A DNA stretch of 64,000 bases. Source: Salinimicrobium tongyeongense (GTDB lineage Bacteria > Bacteroidota > Bacteroidia > Flavobacteriales > Flavobacteriaceae). Every line of letters starts with the position of its first letter. Positions within the stretch are counted from its first letter, which is position 1. Shown piece by piece: positions 17,443-26,650 of this stretch. A model generated the notes under the pieces. That model ran no database searches. It was given only the letters and a program-made list of their open reading frames with translations, and was not told the origin of the DNA. The stretch is from positions 2,170,001-2,234,000 of the forward strand of contig NZ_CP069620.1 in assembly GCF_026109735.1 (NCBI RefSeq), given 5' to 3'. The translations under genes were made by a program, and so were the position numbers.

Positions 17443-19135
17443 ACCACTTTTCTACCTCTTCCAGCTGCAGGGCAGAGACGGGAAGTTTATTTTTTTTGCG
17501 CAGGCCGTTGAGTTTTTGATGTACCTGGGTGGGTTTGTTCTCCTGAAGTTTGGCAACCGTACCAAATTCGTGCATTACCGTATCAACCCACTCCTGCGGC
17601 ACCCCGATTTTGATAAAATCTTCGGGTTTTGGCGTGGCTGCTTTCTTTTCGGGCTTCATTTGGGGGAAGAAAAGTACTTCCTGTATAGATTGTTTGTTGG
17701 TAAGGAACATGATCAACCTGTCCATTCCTATACCAAGGCCCGAAGTTGGTGGCATTCCGTATTCCAGGGCGCGTAAAAAGTCATTGTCAATGAACATTGC
17801 CTCATCGTCGCCTTTTTCAGAAAGCTTCAGCTGCTCCTCGAACCTGTTGCGCTGATCTATTGGATCGTTCAATTCAGAATAAGCGTTTGCAATCTCTTTT
17901 CCGCAGACCATAAGCTCAAATCTCTCGGTAAGTTCCGGATTTTCGCGGTGTTCCTTACAAAGCGGACTCATTTCTTTTGGATAATCTGTAATGAACGTAG
18001 GCTGTATGAAGTTGCCCTCACATTTCTCGCCAAAGATCTCGTCTATGAGCTTTCCTTTGCCCATGGTTTCATCAACCTCAATGCCCATGCCTTTTGCGGC
18101 TTCAAAAAGTTCTTTTTCAGACTTGCCTGTAATGTCAAATCCGGTGAATTTTTTAATGGCATCGGTCATGGTTACCCGGGCGTAAGGGGCTTTAAAATCT
18201 ACCTGGTGTTTTCCAAAAGTGGCTTCGGTAGTTCCGTTTACGGCAACAGCGCAGTGTTCCAGGAGATTTTCGGTAAACTCCATCATCCAGTTGTAGTCCT
18301 TATAAGCTACATAGATCTCCATTGCAGTAAATTCTGGGTTGTGCGTGCGATCCATTCCTTCATTTCTGAAGTTTTTGGAAAACTCATACACCCCGTCAAA
18401 ACCACCCACGATAAGCTTTTTTAAATAAAGCTCGTTGGCAATGCGAAGGTAAAGCGGAATATCGAGCGCGTTGTGATGCGTGATGAAAGGCCGCGCAGCC
18501 GCTCCCCCCGGAATTGATTGAAGAATTGGGGTCTCCACCTCAAAGTAACCTTTGTCGTTAAAGAAGTTGCGCATGGCGTTGAACAACTTTGTCCTTTTTA
18601 CAAAGATCTCCTTTACTTTGGGGTTCACCACCAAATCGGCGTAACGCTGGCGGTAACGCAGTTCGGGATCGTTAAACTCGTCATAGGTTTTTCCTTCTTT
18701 GTCGGTCTTTGGAAGCGGAAGAGGTTTTAAAGACTTGCTCAAAAGGGTAAAATTTTCGACCATTACAGTCTTTTCTCCTACCTGTGTCTTGAAAAGCTTG
18801 CCTTCAATCCCAATGAAATCGCCAATATCGAGCAGTTTTTTATAAATGTCGTTATACTTGCTTTTATCGTCTCCCGGGCAAATCTCGTCACGGTTAAAAT
18901 AAACCTGAATCCTTCCGGTGGAGTCCTGAATTTCAGCAAAAGAAGCCTTTCCCTGTATTCTTCTAGACATAAGTCTTCCGGCAATGATCACCTTCTTGTC
19001 CTCTTCAAATTCAGCTTTAATTTCCGAAGTAGTATGATCAACGGGATAAAGGGCCGCGGGATAAGGGTCGATATTCAGTTTTCGCAGGGAATCGAGTTTC
19101 TCCCGGCGAATGAGTTCCTGTTCAGATAAATGCAT
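17438..19135 (-). CDS. lysS: Lysyl-tRNA synthetase, class II
   Basis: Charges tRNA-Lys in the cytosol. The 565-residue protein has an N-terminal OB-fold anticodon-binding domain (about 55-165; VIIAGRLMSRRIQGKASFAEIQDSTGRIQVYF) and a class II core with motif 2 (FRNEGMDRTHNPEFT) and motif 3 (GLGIGMDRLIMFL). The ATG at 19135 is chosen (MHLSEQELIRREKL); upstream in-frame sequence would run into the promoter TTG-N20-TATCTTTG read on the minus strand at 19161-19191. A C-terminal extension of about 65 residues after motif 3 is usual in Bacteroidota. Its stop codon sits inside a copy of the dispersed palindrome (17424-17442). Confidence 0.97.
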   Translation of the reverse strand: MHLSEQELIRREKLDSLRKLNIDPYPAALYPVDHTTSEIKAEFEEDKKVIIAGRLMSRRIQGKASFAEIQDSTGRIQVYFNRDEICPGDDKSKYNDIYKKLLDIGDFIGIEGKLFKTQVGEKTVMVENFTLLSKSLKPLPLPKTDKEGKTYDEFNDPELRYRQRYADLVVNPKVKEIFVKRTKLFNAMRNFFNDKGYFEVETPILQSIPGGAAARPFITHHNALDIPLYLRIANELYLKKLIVGGFDGVYEFSKNFRNEGMDRTHNPEFTAMEIYVAYKDYNWMMEFTENLLEHCAVAVNGTTEATFGKHQVDFKAPYARVTMTDAIKKFTGFDITGKSEKELFEAAKGMGIEVDETMGKGKLIDEIFGEKCEGNFIQPTFITDYPKEMSPLCKEHRENPELTERFELMVCGKEIANAYSELNDPIDQRNRFEEQLKLSEKGDDEAMFIDNDFLRALEYGMPPTSGLGIGMDRLIMFLTNKQSIQEVLFFPQMKPEKKAATPKPEDFIKIGVPQEWVDTVMHEFGTVAKLQENKPTQVHQKLNGLRKKNKLPVSALQLEEVEKWF

Positions 19136-19160
19136 TTTCTTTAGTTCAAAATTCGACTTG

Positions 19161-19191
19161 CAAAGATACAGACTATACAGCAACCAATCAA
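19161..19191 (-). promoter_or_regulatory. lysS: Promoter of lysS
   Basis: Minus-strand TTG (19189-19191), 20-base spacer, TATCTTTG (19161-19168), 26 bases before the ATG at 19135. Confidence 0.6.
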
Positions 19192-19255
19192 TTGTTTTTT
19201 ACCGGGCAAACGGCTTATCTAGTTGGTGTAGTTTTTAATATCTTTGTAGCTGCCT

Positions 19256-19417
19256 ATGAGTCTTTGGAGAGTAATATTGTCAATTCTTTTTCCACCCCTG
19301 GCTGTGATAGACAGAGGTTGTGGGTCTATTCTTATTGTGCTTATCCTTACGCTTTTAGGCTGGGTGCCGGGAGTGATTGCCGCACTCATCATCCTGAATA
19401 ACAACAAAGGCAGGTAA
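19256..19417 (+). CDS. YqaE/Pmp3-family small membrane protein
   Basis: A 53-residue gene. The translation begins MSLWRVILSILFPPLAVI and continues DRGCGSILIVLILTLLGWVPG before VIAALIILNNNKGR. Two hydrophobic helices with the FPPLAV and LGWxPGxIAA motifs identify the YqaE/Pmp3 (stress-induced plasma-membrane proteolipid) family. Members are about 50-60 residues and are implicated in membrane potential or salt-stress responses. It lies between lysS (divergent) and lipB (11 bases downstream, same strand), so it is probably co-transcribed with lipB. A TATCTTTG box at 19239-19246 lies only 9 bases before the ATG. Confidence 0.9.
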   Translation: MSLWRVILSILFPPLAVIDRGCGSILIVLILTLLGWVPGVIAALIILNNNKGR

Positions 19418-19428
19418 AGAAAGAAGAT

Positions 19429-20127
19429 TTGAACAGAAATATTGAATTTGAGGAGTTAGGGCAGCGGGATTATAAAGAGATATGGGAGTACCAGGAAAAA
19501 CTGTTCCAGCGAATCCTCGACCAGAAGATTGCCAACCGCAGGGAAGGAACTGAAAAGCCGACTAAAAACCACCTGCTTTTTGTAGAACACCCCCACGTTT
19601 ATACCCTCGGAAAAAGCGGTGATATATCGCACCTTCTTATCAACGAAGAACAACTGGGGCAAAAAAATGCCACCTTTTACAAGATCAACAGGGGCGGGGA
19701 TATTACTTACCATGGTCCGGGGCAAATTGTGGGCTACCCGATACTTGATCTCGAAAATTTCTTTTCAGACATCCATAAATACTTAAGGCTTCTTGAGGAA
19801 ACAATAATTCTCACTCTTAAAGAGTACGGGATCAAAGCAGGCCGCAGTAAAGGGGAAACAGGAGTGTGGCTGGATAGCGAAACCCCTTTTGCCCGTAAAA
19901 TCTGCGCTATGGGGGTACGAGCCAGCCGCTGGGTTACCATGCACGGCTTTGCCTTTAACGTAAATACCGATCTTGGCTATTTTGACAATATTATTCCCTG
20001 CGGAATTAAAGGAAAGGCCGTGACGTCATTAAATGTAGAGCTGGGGGTGAAGGAAGTCCCGCTAGAGGAGGTGAAGCAGAAAATAAAGAAGCATTTTTCT
20101 GCCCTTTTTGAAGCGGTGTTGGTTTAA
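19429..20127 (+). CDS. lipB: Lipoyl(octanoyl) transferase
   Basis: Transfers octanoate from acyl carrier protein to lipoyl domains, the first step of lipoate synthesis. It serves 2-oxoacid dehydrogenases such as the PdhC encoded at 58 kb. The 232-residue protein shows RGGDITYHGPGQIVGYPILD, the family signature, plus FVEHPHVYTLGKSGD and KICAMGVRASRWVTMHGFA with NIIPCGIKGKAVTSLN. These contain the catalytic Lys and Cys residues. The best start is TTG at 19429 (MNRNIEFEELGQRDY), since no in-frame ATG occurs before conserved sequence and AAGAAAGAAG provides a purine-rich upstream stretch. It is 11 bases downstream of yqaE. Confidence 0.95.
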   Translation: MNRNIEFEELGQRDYKEIWEYQEKLFQRILDQKIANRREGTEKPTKNHLLFVEHPHVYTLGKSGDISHLLINEEQLGQKNATFYKINRGGDITYHGPGQIVGYPILDLENFFSDIHKYLRLLEETIILTLKEYGIKAGRSKGETGVWLDSETPFARKICAMGVRASRWVTMHGFAFNVNTDLGYFDNIIPCGIKGKAVTSLNVELGVKEVPLEEVKQKIKKHFSALFEAVLV

Positions 20128-20256
20128 GGTTCAAATTTTAAAGTTCAAGGTTGGTGGAGTACCAACTATGTAAACTTTTTGGGCTAAGGCCGGGGGAATA
20201 TTTTTTCTGTTCTTCTTTTCTGAAGAGTTTAGTTGACATTTACTGCCTACTCCTGA

Positions 20257-22680
20257 TCACTGAACCTCATAAACCAAAACCTCATTCTCTTCGCCCTGAA
20301 CCACCAATTCCAAAGCGGCATCCGCGTCGGCATTGGAGAGGTCTGTTAAAGAAGTTCCGTAAATGGGGAACCCCTCTATTAGACTGGCGTTGCTGTCAAA
20401 CAGATACACCTTTTTAGCTTGAAGATCGGTTACTGAGACGTAGATCTTATTGTTGAGGAAGAAGATCTGCGGATGGGCGTAGAGCCCGAAGTCCAGGGTC
20501 ACAGCATTGCCTTTTATACTGAGTTCATTTTCTGAAAGCGTGACCAGGGTTTTTTCGGTGGCTGTGATGCGGGTGTTTTCGGCCAGGCCAAGATCTTCCT
20601 TTTTTACATTTCCCTCTTCGCTGATCTTTATGATCTTGCCTGAAGTGTTCGTAGAAACAAAATTCCCATTGTACTCAAACCAGTCATTTTCTGAAAATTC
20701 CAGGCTTTCTTTCACGGGAACACGAATATTTCCGGTGCGGCTGAGAATATTCAGCTTCCCTGAAGTTTCAGGAATTACGATATAATCTTTGCGACCAATC
20801 CTTATGTGTTTTGGAGGCTGAATAATTTCCGAAGAAGCTTTAGAGAAATTGAATCCTGTTACACTTTTTCCCTTGCGGTCATACATATAAACGTCGCGCC
20901 CCTGCGTAACCACAAACCGGTAATCGCGCTTCTTGTCGTAATCAAAGACAGATAAAGGCTGGGTAATCTTATCTTTAAACTTAAGAGGGAAAGGTTTAAC
21001 GGGATTTCCATCACGATCTATGACATGAACTTCATTTTGAGTCGCAAAGGCAAGTTGATATCTGCCATTTTTTAAAATATCTACCGTTTGTACTTCTCCT
21101 AAAATGGGAGATCCCAGGTCTTTTTTCCAGTAAATCTTTCCTTCGGGCGAAATGAGGTACAGCGTATTTTGAACATCCTGCGCTACAATATCCATTCCGT
21201 TAGAGCGATGGTTTTTGAAGAAGACAGGCGGAGAGTTCAGGGCTGCCGCCAGGGCAACACTCGCGGCCTGCGAAGTAGGTTTGTCGGTTTTTAGAGCAGC
21301 GCTCCTCGCCACCACACTGTGCAGGTGGGCAAAATTGTCCTGGTAAATATATTGGACTGCCGTAATGGGGTAATTAGTGTAGTCAAGTTGCTCTGTTTCA
21401 TTTGTTCCTTCTGCCTGGTTGTTCCGGATTATCAAAAGTGAAGCTTCTGAACTGAGGTTTTCTGAAGAGGTTTTGTAAGCTTCGGTATTTGACAATACGA
21501 GATCATCCTGAACAGCGGCAATCACTTCTTTCAATGCTTCGGAAGTTTCAGAAAAGAGTATGTAACTATCCAAAAATGTCAAAAATTGGAGGTCTTTTGG
21601 ATTCAGTAGCGGCTGAAATATTTCGGAAAAAGAATTAGAATGAGGGAATTTATAGATGGGTAGCCCACGGAATTCTTCAGTTTGTTCCGGCTCATAATTT
21701 AATGTCTGCAGGCCATTTTCAGCTTCCGAAGAGCGTATAGCAAATACTAAACCTTCAGCAAGATGAATACTTCCTGCTTCGCTGGCTGCTTTGAGGAGGG
21801 AGATTTCTTCAGTAAAGGTAGTTTCTGTTTCCTTACCTCTCAAAAAGAGCAAATTCTCATTCAATTTTTTAAAATCCTGAAAGCTTATGGAATTGAATCC
21901 GGAGCTGGTCACGGGAGTGATATTGGCCAGGGTGTTTTTTGAAGTCCCTACTCCCTTGAAGACATTGATGAGGCGCGGAAGAGAATCGGAAGCAATAGTG
22001 ATGCCGTTAAGCCTGATGTCGTTCTGGGAAATGTCGGTATCAACGACAGTCCATTTTGTAAAGTTTGAAAAGGGTGTTAAAAAGAGCTTTTTAAGGAAAA
22101 GAGCTGCTTTATCGGAATTCAGAAATACAGAAGTTTTTTTGGGAGAGGCCGCTTTGAAAGCCACCTGTAGATCTTTACTCAAGGCTGAATTGCCCCGGGC
22201 GGTTTCTTTTAACAGGGGCAGGGAGCTGCTTAACAAACTAATGCTATCTATATATGTTGAAAAAGCCATTTTACCTTCCAAAACATATTTTTGCACCTCG
22301 AGATCATCAAAGTTCATTGTTTCTACCTGCCGGTTGGGGATAGAGTCAAGGTTTTTAGGTTTGAGGTTATCGCGACTAATAAATAGAAAATCCAGGGATT
22401 TTTCGGCTTTAGGATCAAAGACGAGTAATGCCTCTTTTTGATGAGGGAAATATTTCAGGATCTCGAGTCCTTCTTTAATTTTAAGGTAAAGTTCATTTTT
22501 GGAATTGAGCTTGAGAAAATCGTTGTTTTGAATATTGCTGAAGAAAAGATCGGGGTTTTCCATCTGCACTATTACCGCCGGATCCTGGGGCAAAAAATCG
22601 GTAAGTTCTCCCGAAACCGGGGCTTCGTTGGCGCAGGAAAAGAATAACAGGATGGTGAAAAATGTCAGGATCTTCTTCAT
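20257..22680 (-). CDS. Large lipoprotein of unknown function, C-terminal propeller-like region
   Basis: An 807-residue lipoprotein: MKKILTFFTILLFFSCANEA gives a lipobox with Cys16. The ATG at 22680 is chosen; the 39 upstream codons would overlap rnhB and lack a signal. Residues about 20-450 are mixed alpha/beta with repeated L-P-F and SFQDF segments and weak resemblance to DUF3352-like proteins (DFLPQDPAVIVQMENPDLFF). Residues about 500-800 look like repeated four-stranded blades (DVQNTLYLISPEGKIYWKKDLGS, EVHVIDRDGNPVKPFP, DVYMYDRKGKSVTGF, KLNILSRTGNIRVPV), suggesting a PQQ-type beta-propeller. The function is unknown. It is convergent with lipB; rnhB lies 22 bases upstream on the same strand, and the pair may be an operon. 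Confidence 0.8.
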   Translation of the reverse strand: MKKILTFFTILLFFSCANEAPVSGELTDFLPQDPAVIVQMENPDLFFSNIQNNDFLKLNSKNELYLKIKEGLEILKYFPHQKEALLVFDPKAEKSLDFLFISRDNLKPKNLDSIPNRQVETMNFDDLEVQKYVLEGKMAFSTYIDSISLLSSSLPLLKETARGNSALSKDLQVAFKAASPKKTSVFLNSDKAALFLKKLFLTPFSNFTKWTVVDTDISQNDIRLNGITIASDSLPRLINVFKGVGTSKNTLANITPVTSSGFNSISFQDFKKLNENLLFLRGKETETTFTEEISLLKAASEAGSIHLAEGLVFAIRSSEAENGLQTLNYEPEQTEEFRGLPIYKFPHSNSFSEIFQPLLNPKDLQFLTFLDSYILFSETSEALKEVIAAVQDDLVLSNTEAYKTSSENLSSEASLLIIRNNQAEGTNETEQLDYTNYPITAVQYIYQDNFAHLHSVVARSAALKTDKPTSQAASVALAAALNSPPVFFKNHRSNGMDIVAQDVQNTLYLISPEGKIYWKKDLGSPILGEVQTVDILKNGRYQLAFATQNEVHVIDRDGNPVKPFPLKFKDKITQPLSVFDYDKKRDYRFVVTQGRDVYMYDRKGKSVTGFNFSKASSEIIQPPKHIRIGRKDYIVIPETSGKLNILSRTGNIRVPVKESLEFSENDWFEYNGNFVSTNTSGKIIKISEEGNVKKEDLGLAENTRITATEKTLVTLSENELSIKGNAVTLDFGLYAHPQIFFLNNKIYVSVTDLQAKKVYLFDSNASLIEGFPIYGTSLTDLSNADADAALELVVQGEENEVLVYEVQ

Positions 22681-22702
22681 GGGAAGTTGAATGTAGTAAA
22701 TT

Positions 22703-23302
22703 TTAAAGAGAAAGTTCCAGTTGCTCGGGCAGGAGCTTAAAGCTTTTGCGGTGGTATTTTGTGACTCCGTATTTTTTGATGGCTTCGCGATGTTCAATTG
22801 TGGGGTAGCCTTTATTTTGTTTCCAGTTGTACATGGGATATTCTTCGTGAATCCTGGTCATGAATTCGTCTCTGTAAGTCTTGGCTAAAATTGACGCTGC
22901 TGCAATACTTAGAAATTTGCCGTCTCCTTTTATAATACACTCGTGCGGAACTTCTTTATAGTTCTTGAACCTGTTGCCGTCTACGATAATGAATTCGGGT
23001 ACTGGGTTCAGGTTTTCTATACATTTATGCATTGCCCTGATAGAGGCGTTTAGGATGTTGATTTCGTCTATTTCTTCCATATAAATATGTTGCACCGAAT
23101 AACAGACTGCCTTTTCCCTGATGATTTTCTGTAATTTATTTCTGGAAAGTGCATTGAGCTGCTTTGAGTCATTGATGATCTTATTCCGGAAATTTTTAGG
23201 TAGGATAACGGCAGCCGCAGTTACCGGCCCTGCAAGGCAACCCCTGCCGGCTTCATCTGTGCCGCATTCTAGTGGAAGTTTAGAAAAGCTCTTTGCTAAC
23301 AT
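22703..23302 (-). CDS. rnhB: Ribonuclease HII
   Basis: Removes RNA from RNA-DNA hybrids, including single misincorporated ribonucleotides. The 199-residue protein has the HII signature [20 protein letters not shown] near residues 13-32, where Asp and Glu are metal ligands; IVDGNRF and [15 protein letters not shown] further on provide the remaining acidic residues and fold contacts. Length is normal for the family. The ATG at 23302 is preceded by a minus-strand -7-like box (CAAAAGTA at 23355-23362, TACTTTTG when read on the gene's strand). It is upstream of the unknown lipoprotein on the same strand. Confidence 0.96.
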   Translation of the reverse strand: MLAKSFSKLPLECGTDEAGRGCLAGPVTAAAVILPKNFRNKIINDSKQLNALSRNKLQKIIREKAVCYSVQHIYMEEIDEINILNASIRAMHKCIENLNPVPEFIIVDGNRFKNYKEVPHECIIKGDGKFLSIAAASILAKTYRDEFMTRIHEEYPMYNWKQNKGYPTIEHREAIKKYGVTKYHRKSFKLLPEQLELSL

Positions 23303-23637
23303 GGGAAAGCTGAATTAAGAAGAAATGTAAATTCCTTAAATATTAAGGTAGCTGCAAAAGTAGAAATTTCAAAACAGCGGGAAAGTCTTATGTTGAAAAG
23401 CTGTGTTCAATTTGTTCAATATAGAACAACTTAGATGTTTGTGTTTTATTATTAAAGAAATCTCTTTTTTTCAGCTATAACGGCAAAATCGAGAAATTAA
23501 TTTTATCAACTATAAGGTTATAGATGTGGAGTTTCATCAACTTCTTAAATAATTAACAGCTTAGTTTATAAGCCAACCTTGTTTTATTAAGATTTTATTA
23601 CCATTTTTGGCGTTGGCTAATTCAAATAATTTATAAA
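23303..23637. promoter_or_regulatory. Intergenic control region between rnhB and susC
   Basis: A 335-base AT-rich gap between divergent genes. It holds the rnhB promoter (TACTTTTG on the minus strand, 23355-23362), a perfect inverted repeat TTGTTC-N6-GAACAA at 23412-23429, and a second symmetric site CTATAAGGTTATAG at 23510-23523. Sequence near 23604 (ACCATTTTTGG) is a weak partial match to the window's dispersed palindrome. No consensus TAnnTTTG box for susC was found. The inverted repeats are candidate operators for the susCD unit; this is inference. Confidence 0.4.
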
Positions 23638-26637
23638 ATGAAAAGAAGATTAAGTGGAATACTAACACTATTACTGGTGTTGGTGGTGCAAATTTCGTTT
23701 GCGCAAGACAGAACGATAGCCGGGATGGTTACCGATTCTGAAGGTTTGCCCTTACCTGGAGTTAACGTACTTGTTAAAAACACAAATAGAGGGACACAGA
23801 CTGATTTCGATGGGAATTATAGTATTAGGGCTAGTGAGAATGAGATTCTTGTTTTTTCTTACCTTGGTTTTGAAACTATAGAATATCCTATTGCTAATCT
23901 TAATACAATTAATGTAACTCTAAGCCCTGATGCTGCCGAGCTTGATGAGGTTATTGTACAGGGTTATCGCACCTCGACAAAGGAGAAGTCTAATATTGCA
24001 TCAATTACTGTTAGTTCGGAATCTATTGAGAATCGACCTAATGCCAGTGTTGTGCAGACTTTATCTGGACAAGTTGCGGGATTGAACATTTCTACAAACA
24101 GTGGTCAGCCAGGAGCGGCTTCTGTGATTAACCTTAGAGGTGTTAACTCTATCAATGGTAATACTCAGCCATTATTTCTTATCGACGGTATCCCTGTTGA
24201 TGAAAGTAACTTTCGTAGTTTGAACCCTCAGGATATCGCATCGATCTCTGTGCTAAAAGATGCAGGTGCAACTGCTATCTACGGTAACCGTGGTGCTAAC
24301 GGTGTGGTGATCATTGAAACTAAACAAGGGAATTTTGATTCTCCGTTACAAATCAGTGCTACATCCATTATAAGTTGGAATAAACTTCAAGATCATGATT
24401 ATGACTTAAACAATGCACCAGAGGAGCTTGGATTAGAAAATCTTTACGGGTCAGGAAGAGGTGCTTCAATGAGTGAAGAAGAAATTGCTTCAGCTGAATC
24501 TGCAGATTGGCTTAACCATTTCTTCAGAACTGGTATTACTAAGAATAATACCCTTAATCTTTCTAGTGGTGGAGAAAGAGCTACTCAATTTACATCGCTT
24601 GGTTTCTATGATACTCAGGGAATCTTAAAAGGTTCAGATTTGAAGAGATTCAACTTTAGAAATAACATCACTGGAAAATCAGATAATGACAAGTTTAATT
24701 ATGGATCTAGTTTTTCTATAAATTATTCTAATTCAAATGAACCTAGTAGTATTGGAACGGGTGGAGTAAACCAAAATTTTGTTTTGGGAGCTTTTCAAGC
24801 CTTGCCTTATGTGTTGCCTTCAGGATATGAAGAATGGGCTGAGGCACCTGTAGCATCTTTTACCGCGACTCCATATATGTTAATGGATAAATTAAAGTAC
24901 TTCAGACAGGCTGATGAAGAAGTAAAAATATTAGGAAGTTTTAATGCTAATTATAATATCACCGACTATTTGTCTGCTAGTATTGTAATGAGTGCAGATT
25001 ATGAAAATGAAATTTATGTTCAGGCGGTTCCTTCAGAGTCTTTTAACATCGCTCTTTTTGCTGAAACAGGTAATGACAATGATGGCCGGCAGACTCAGAG
25101 CAGCCGTAGGGTGTTTAGTTACAACCAGGTAGCCTCTCTTAACTTTAATGAGTCCTGGGATAAGCATACTCTTGATGTAGGAGTATTTACAGAGTATTTC
25201 AAAGCTCACCTAAGAAGTTTTGGCTACACAGCTAACGGTTTATTCTCAAAAACTTTTGCTTTGGGAGACGGTGCTGGTTTTATTAGTGATAACTCTCAAA
25301 ATGACTGGTATACTGATGAAGCATTTGCTACTAGCAGAAATGCAGGGCTTTTCTCCTATTTTGGTCAAATAAACTATGATTATGATACTACCTATGGTTT
25401 AGGTGCGACAGTGAGACGTGATGCTTCTTATAGATTCCCGGATGCCAATAAATGGGGGACTTTCTATTCTGTTTCCGCAAGATGGAACATTAATAATGAA
25501 GATTTTATGGATGGCTCTGTTTTTGATATTCTTAAACTACGTGCATCTCATGGTACTGCCGGAAACCAAAGAATTACAGGAGATACATATTTCTCAGGTC
25601 CAGATTTAGGGAAGAGTTTATTTGCTTCTGGTGTTGGATATGGAGGAGAGAATGCAATTTTCCTTAGTCAAATTGGAAACCCTACCCTTAAGTGGGAAAC
25701 TGTGACACAAACGAATGTTGGTGTTGATTTTGAAGTTTTCAACAGGAGGTTGAGAGGGTCTTTTGATGCTTATTGGAAAAAAACAGAAGATTTGTTCCAG
25801 AGTATGCCAGTTTCAGCAATTAATGCTACAACCGGTATTAATACAAACATTGGTTCTTTAACAAACCAGGGGTATGATGTGAACCTTAAATATGATGTTC
25901 TAAGAGGTGGTCCTGGAGGATTTAATTTGGATGTGAATTTCGTAGGGAATTATAACAAACAAGAATTCGTTGATCTTCCAAGTGAAACTGGAGTAATTGA
26001 AGACATTGGACGTGAAGGTGGAAAGTTTGGAGAAATTTATGTTATTAGATTTGCAGGTGTGAACCCAGCTAATGGAAATGTGTTGTTTTATACAGCAGAC
26101 GGAGATGTTACAGAAACTCCTAATACTGATACCGATAGAGTGTGGACTGATAAAAACATTTATCCTGATTATACTGGAAGTTTTGGTATAAACATGGATT
26201 ACAAAGGTTTCTTTATACAGTCTCAGTTTAACTATGCCGTAGGTGGGGATAGATTTGATTTTGATCTTGCGGGTTATCAGGATCCCTCTAGTATAGGTAC
26301 CTTTAGACATAACAGAGACTTGGCTAGAGCATGGACTCCAGAAAATAGGGTGACTGATATTCCTTCTCTTACAGCGACTAATATTAACACTTATACTTCT
26401 GATAGGTATTTGCGAAGTACAGATCACTTAAGGATCAGGTTTTTAGGTGTCGGGTATAATGTTCCAAATAGATTTTTAGAACCTACTGGTTTTAATCAAT
26501 TAAGAATATTCGCCAACGCTGAGAATTTAGTTACTTTTTCTGAATGGAGGGGATTTGATGTAGAGGCTTTACAGAGTGCTCAATGGGATTACCCAACACC
26601 AAGAATTATTTCATTGGGAGTAGAATTAGCTTTTTAA
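23638..26637 (+). CDS. SusC/RagA-family TonB-linked outer-membrane transporter
   Basis: TonB-dependent importer of large nutrients, usually glycans or peptides, working with a SusD partner. The 999-residue protein has a signal peptide (ending SFAQ, about residue 22), a carboxypeptidase-like regulatory domain (about 25-100; GMVTDSEGLPLPGVNVLVKN, TDFDGNYSI, ENEILVFSYLGFE), and a plug domain (about 115-230) with GVNSINGNTQPLFLIDGIPV and ISVLKDAGATAIYGNRGANG. These are the SusC hallmarks. A 22-stranded barrel follows, ending in a C-terminal aromatic strand (SLGVELAF). Codon use is AT-richer than the flanking genes. The substrate is unknown, because no glycosidase, sulfatase or sensor accompanies it. 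Confidence 0.96.
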   Translation: MKRRLSGILTLLLVLVVQISFAQDRTIAGMVTDSEGLPLPGVNVLVKNTNRGTQTDFDGNYSIRASENEILVFSYLGFETIEYPIANLNTINVTLSPDAAELDEVIVQGYRTSTKEKSNIASITVSSESIENRPNASVVQTLSGQVAGLNISTNSGQPGAASVINLRGVNSINGNTQPLFLIDGIPVDESNFRSLNPQDIASISVLKDAGATAIYGNRGANGVVIIETKQGNFDSPLQISATSIISWNKLQDHDYDLNNAPEELGLENLYGSGRGASMSEEEIASAESADWLNHFFRTGITKNNTLNLSSGGERATQFTSLGFYDTQGILKGSDLKRFNFRNNITGKSDNDKFNYGSSFSINYSNSNEPSSIGTGGVNQNFVLGAFQALPYVLPSGYEEWAEAPVASFTATPYMLMDKLKYFRQADEEVKILGSFNANYNITDYLSASIVMSADYENEIYVQAVPSESFNIALFAETGNDNDGRQTQSSRRVFSYNQVASLNFNESWDKHTLDVGVFTEYFKAHLRSFGYTANGLFSKTFALGDGAGFISDNSQNDWYTDEAFATSRNAGLFSYFGQINYDYDTTYGLGATVRRDASYRFPDANKWGTFYSVSARWNINNEDFMDGSVFDILKLRASHGTAGNQRITGDTYFSGPDLGKSLFASGVGYGGENAIFLSQIGNPTLKWETVTQTNVGVDFEVFNRRLRGSFDAYWKKTEDLFQSMPVSAINATTGINTNIGSLTNQGYDVNLKYDVLRGGPGGFNLDVNFVGNYNKQEFVDLPSETGVIEDIGREGGKFGEIYVIRFAGVNPANGNVLFYTADGDVTETPNTDTDRVWTDKNIYPDYTGSFGINMDYKGFFIQSQFNYAVGGDRFDFDLAGYQDPSSIGTFRHNRDLARAWTPENRVTDIPSLTATNINTYTSDRYLRSTDHLRIRFLGVGYNVPNRFLEPTGFNQLRIFANAENLVTFSEWRGFDVEALQSAQWDYPTPRIISLGVELAF

Positions 26638-26650
26638 AAAAAAATAAAAA

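Noticed and set aside
21570-21590. CCAAAAATGTCAAAAATTGG as a palindrome copy in the 807-residue lipoprotein gene
   Set aside because: The right half differs (AAAAATTGG), so symmetry is not that of the motif; counted only as a chance resemblance.
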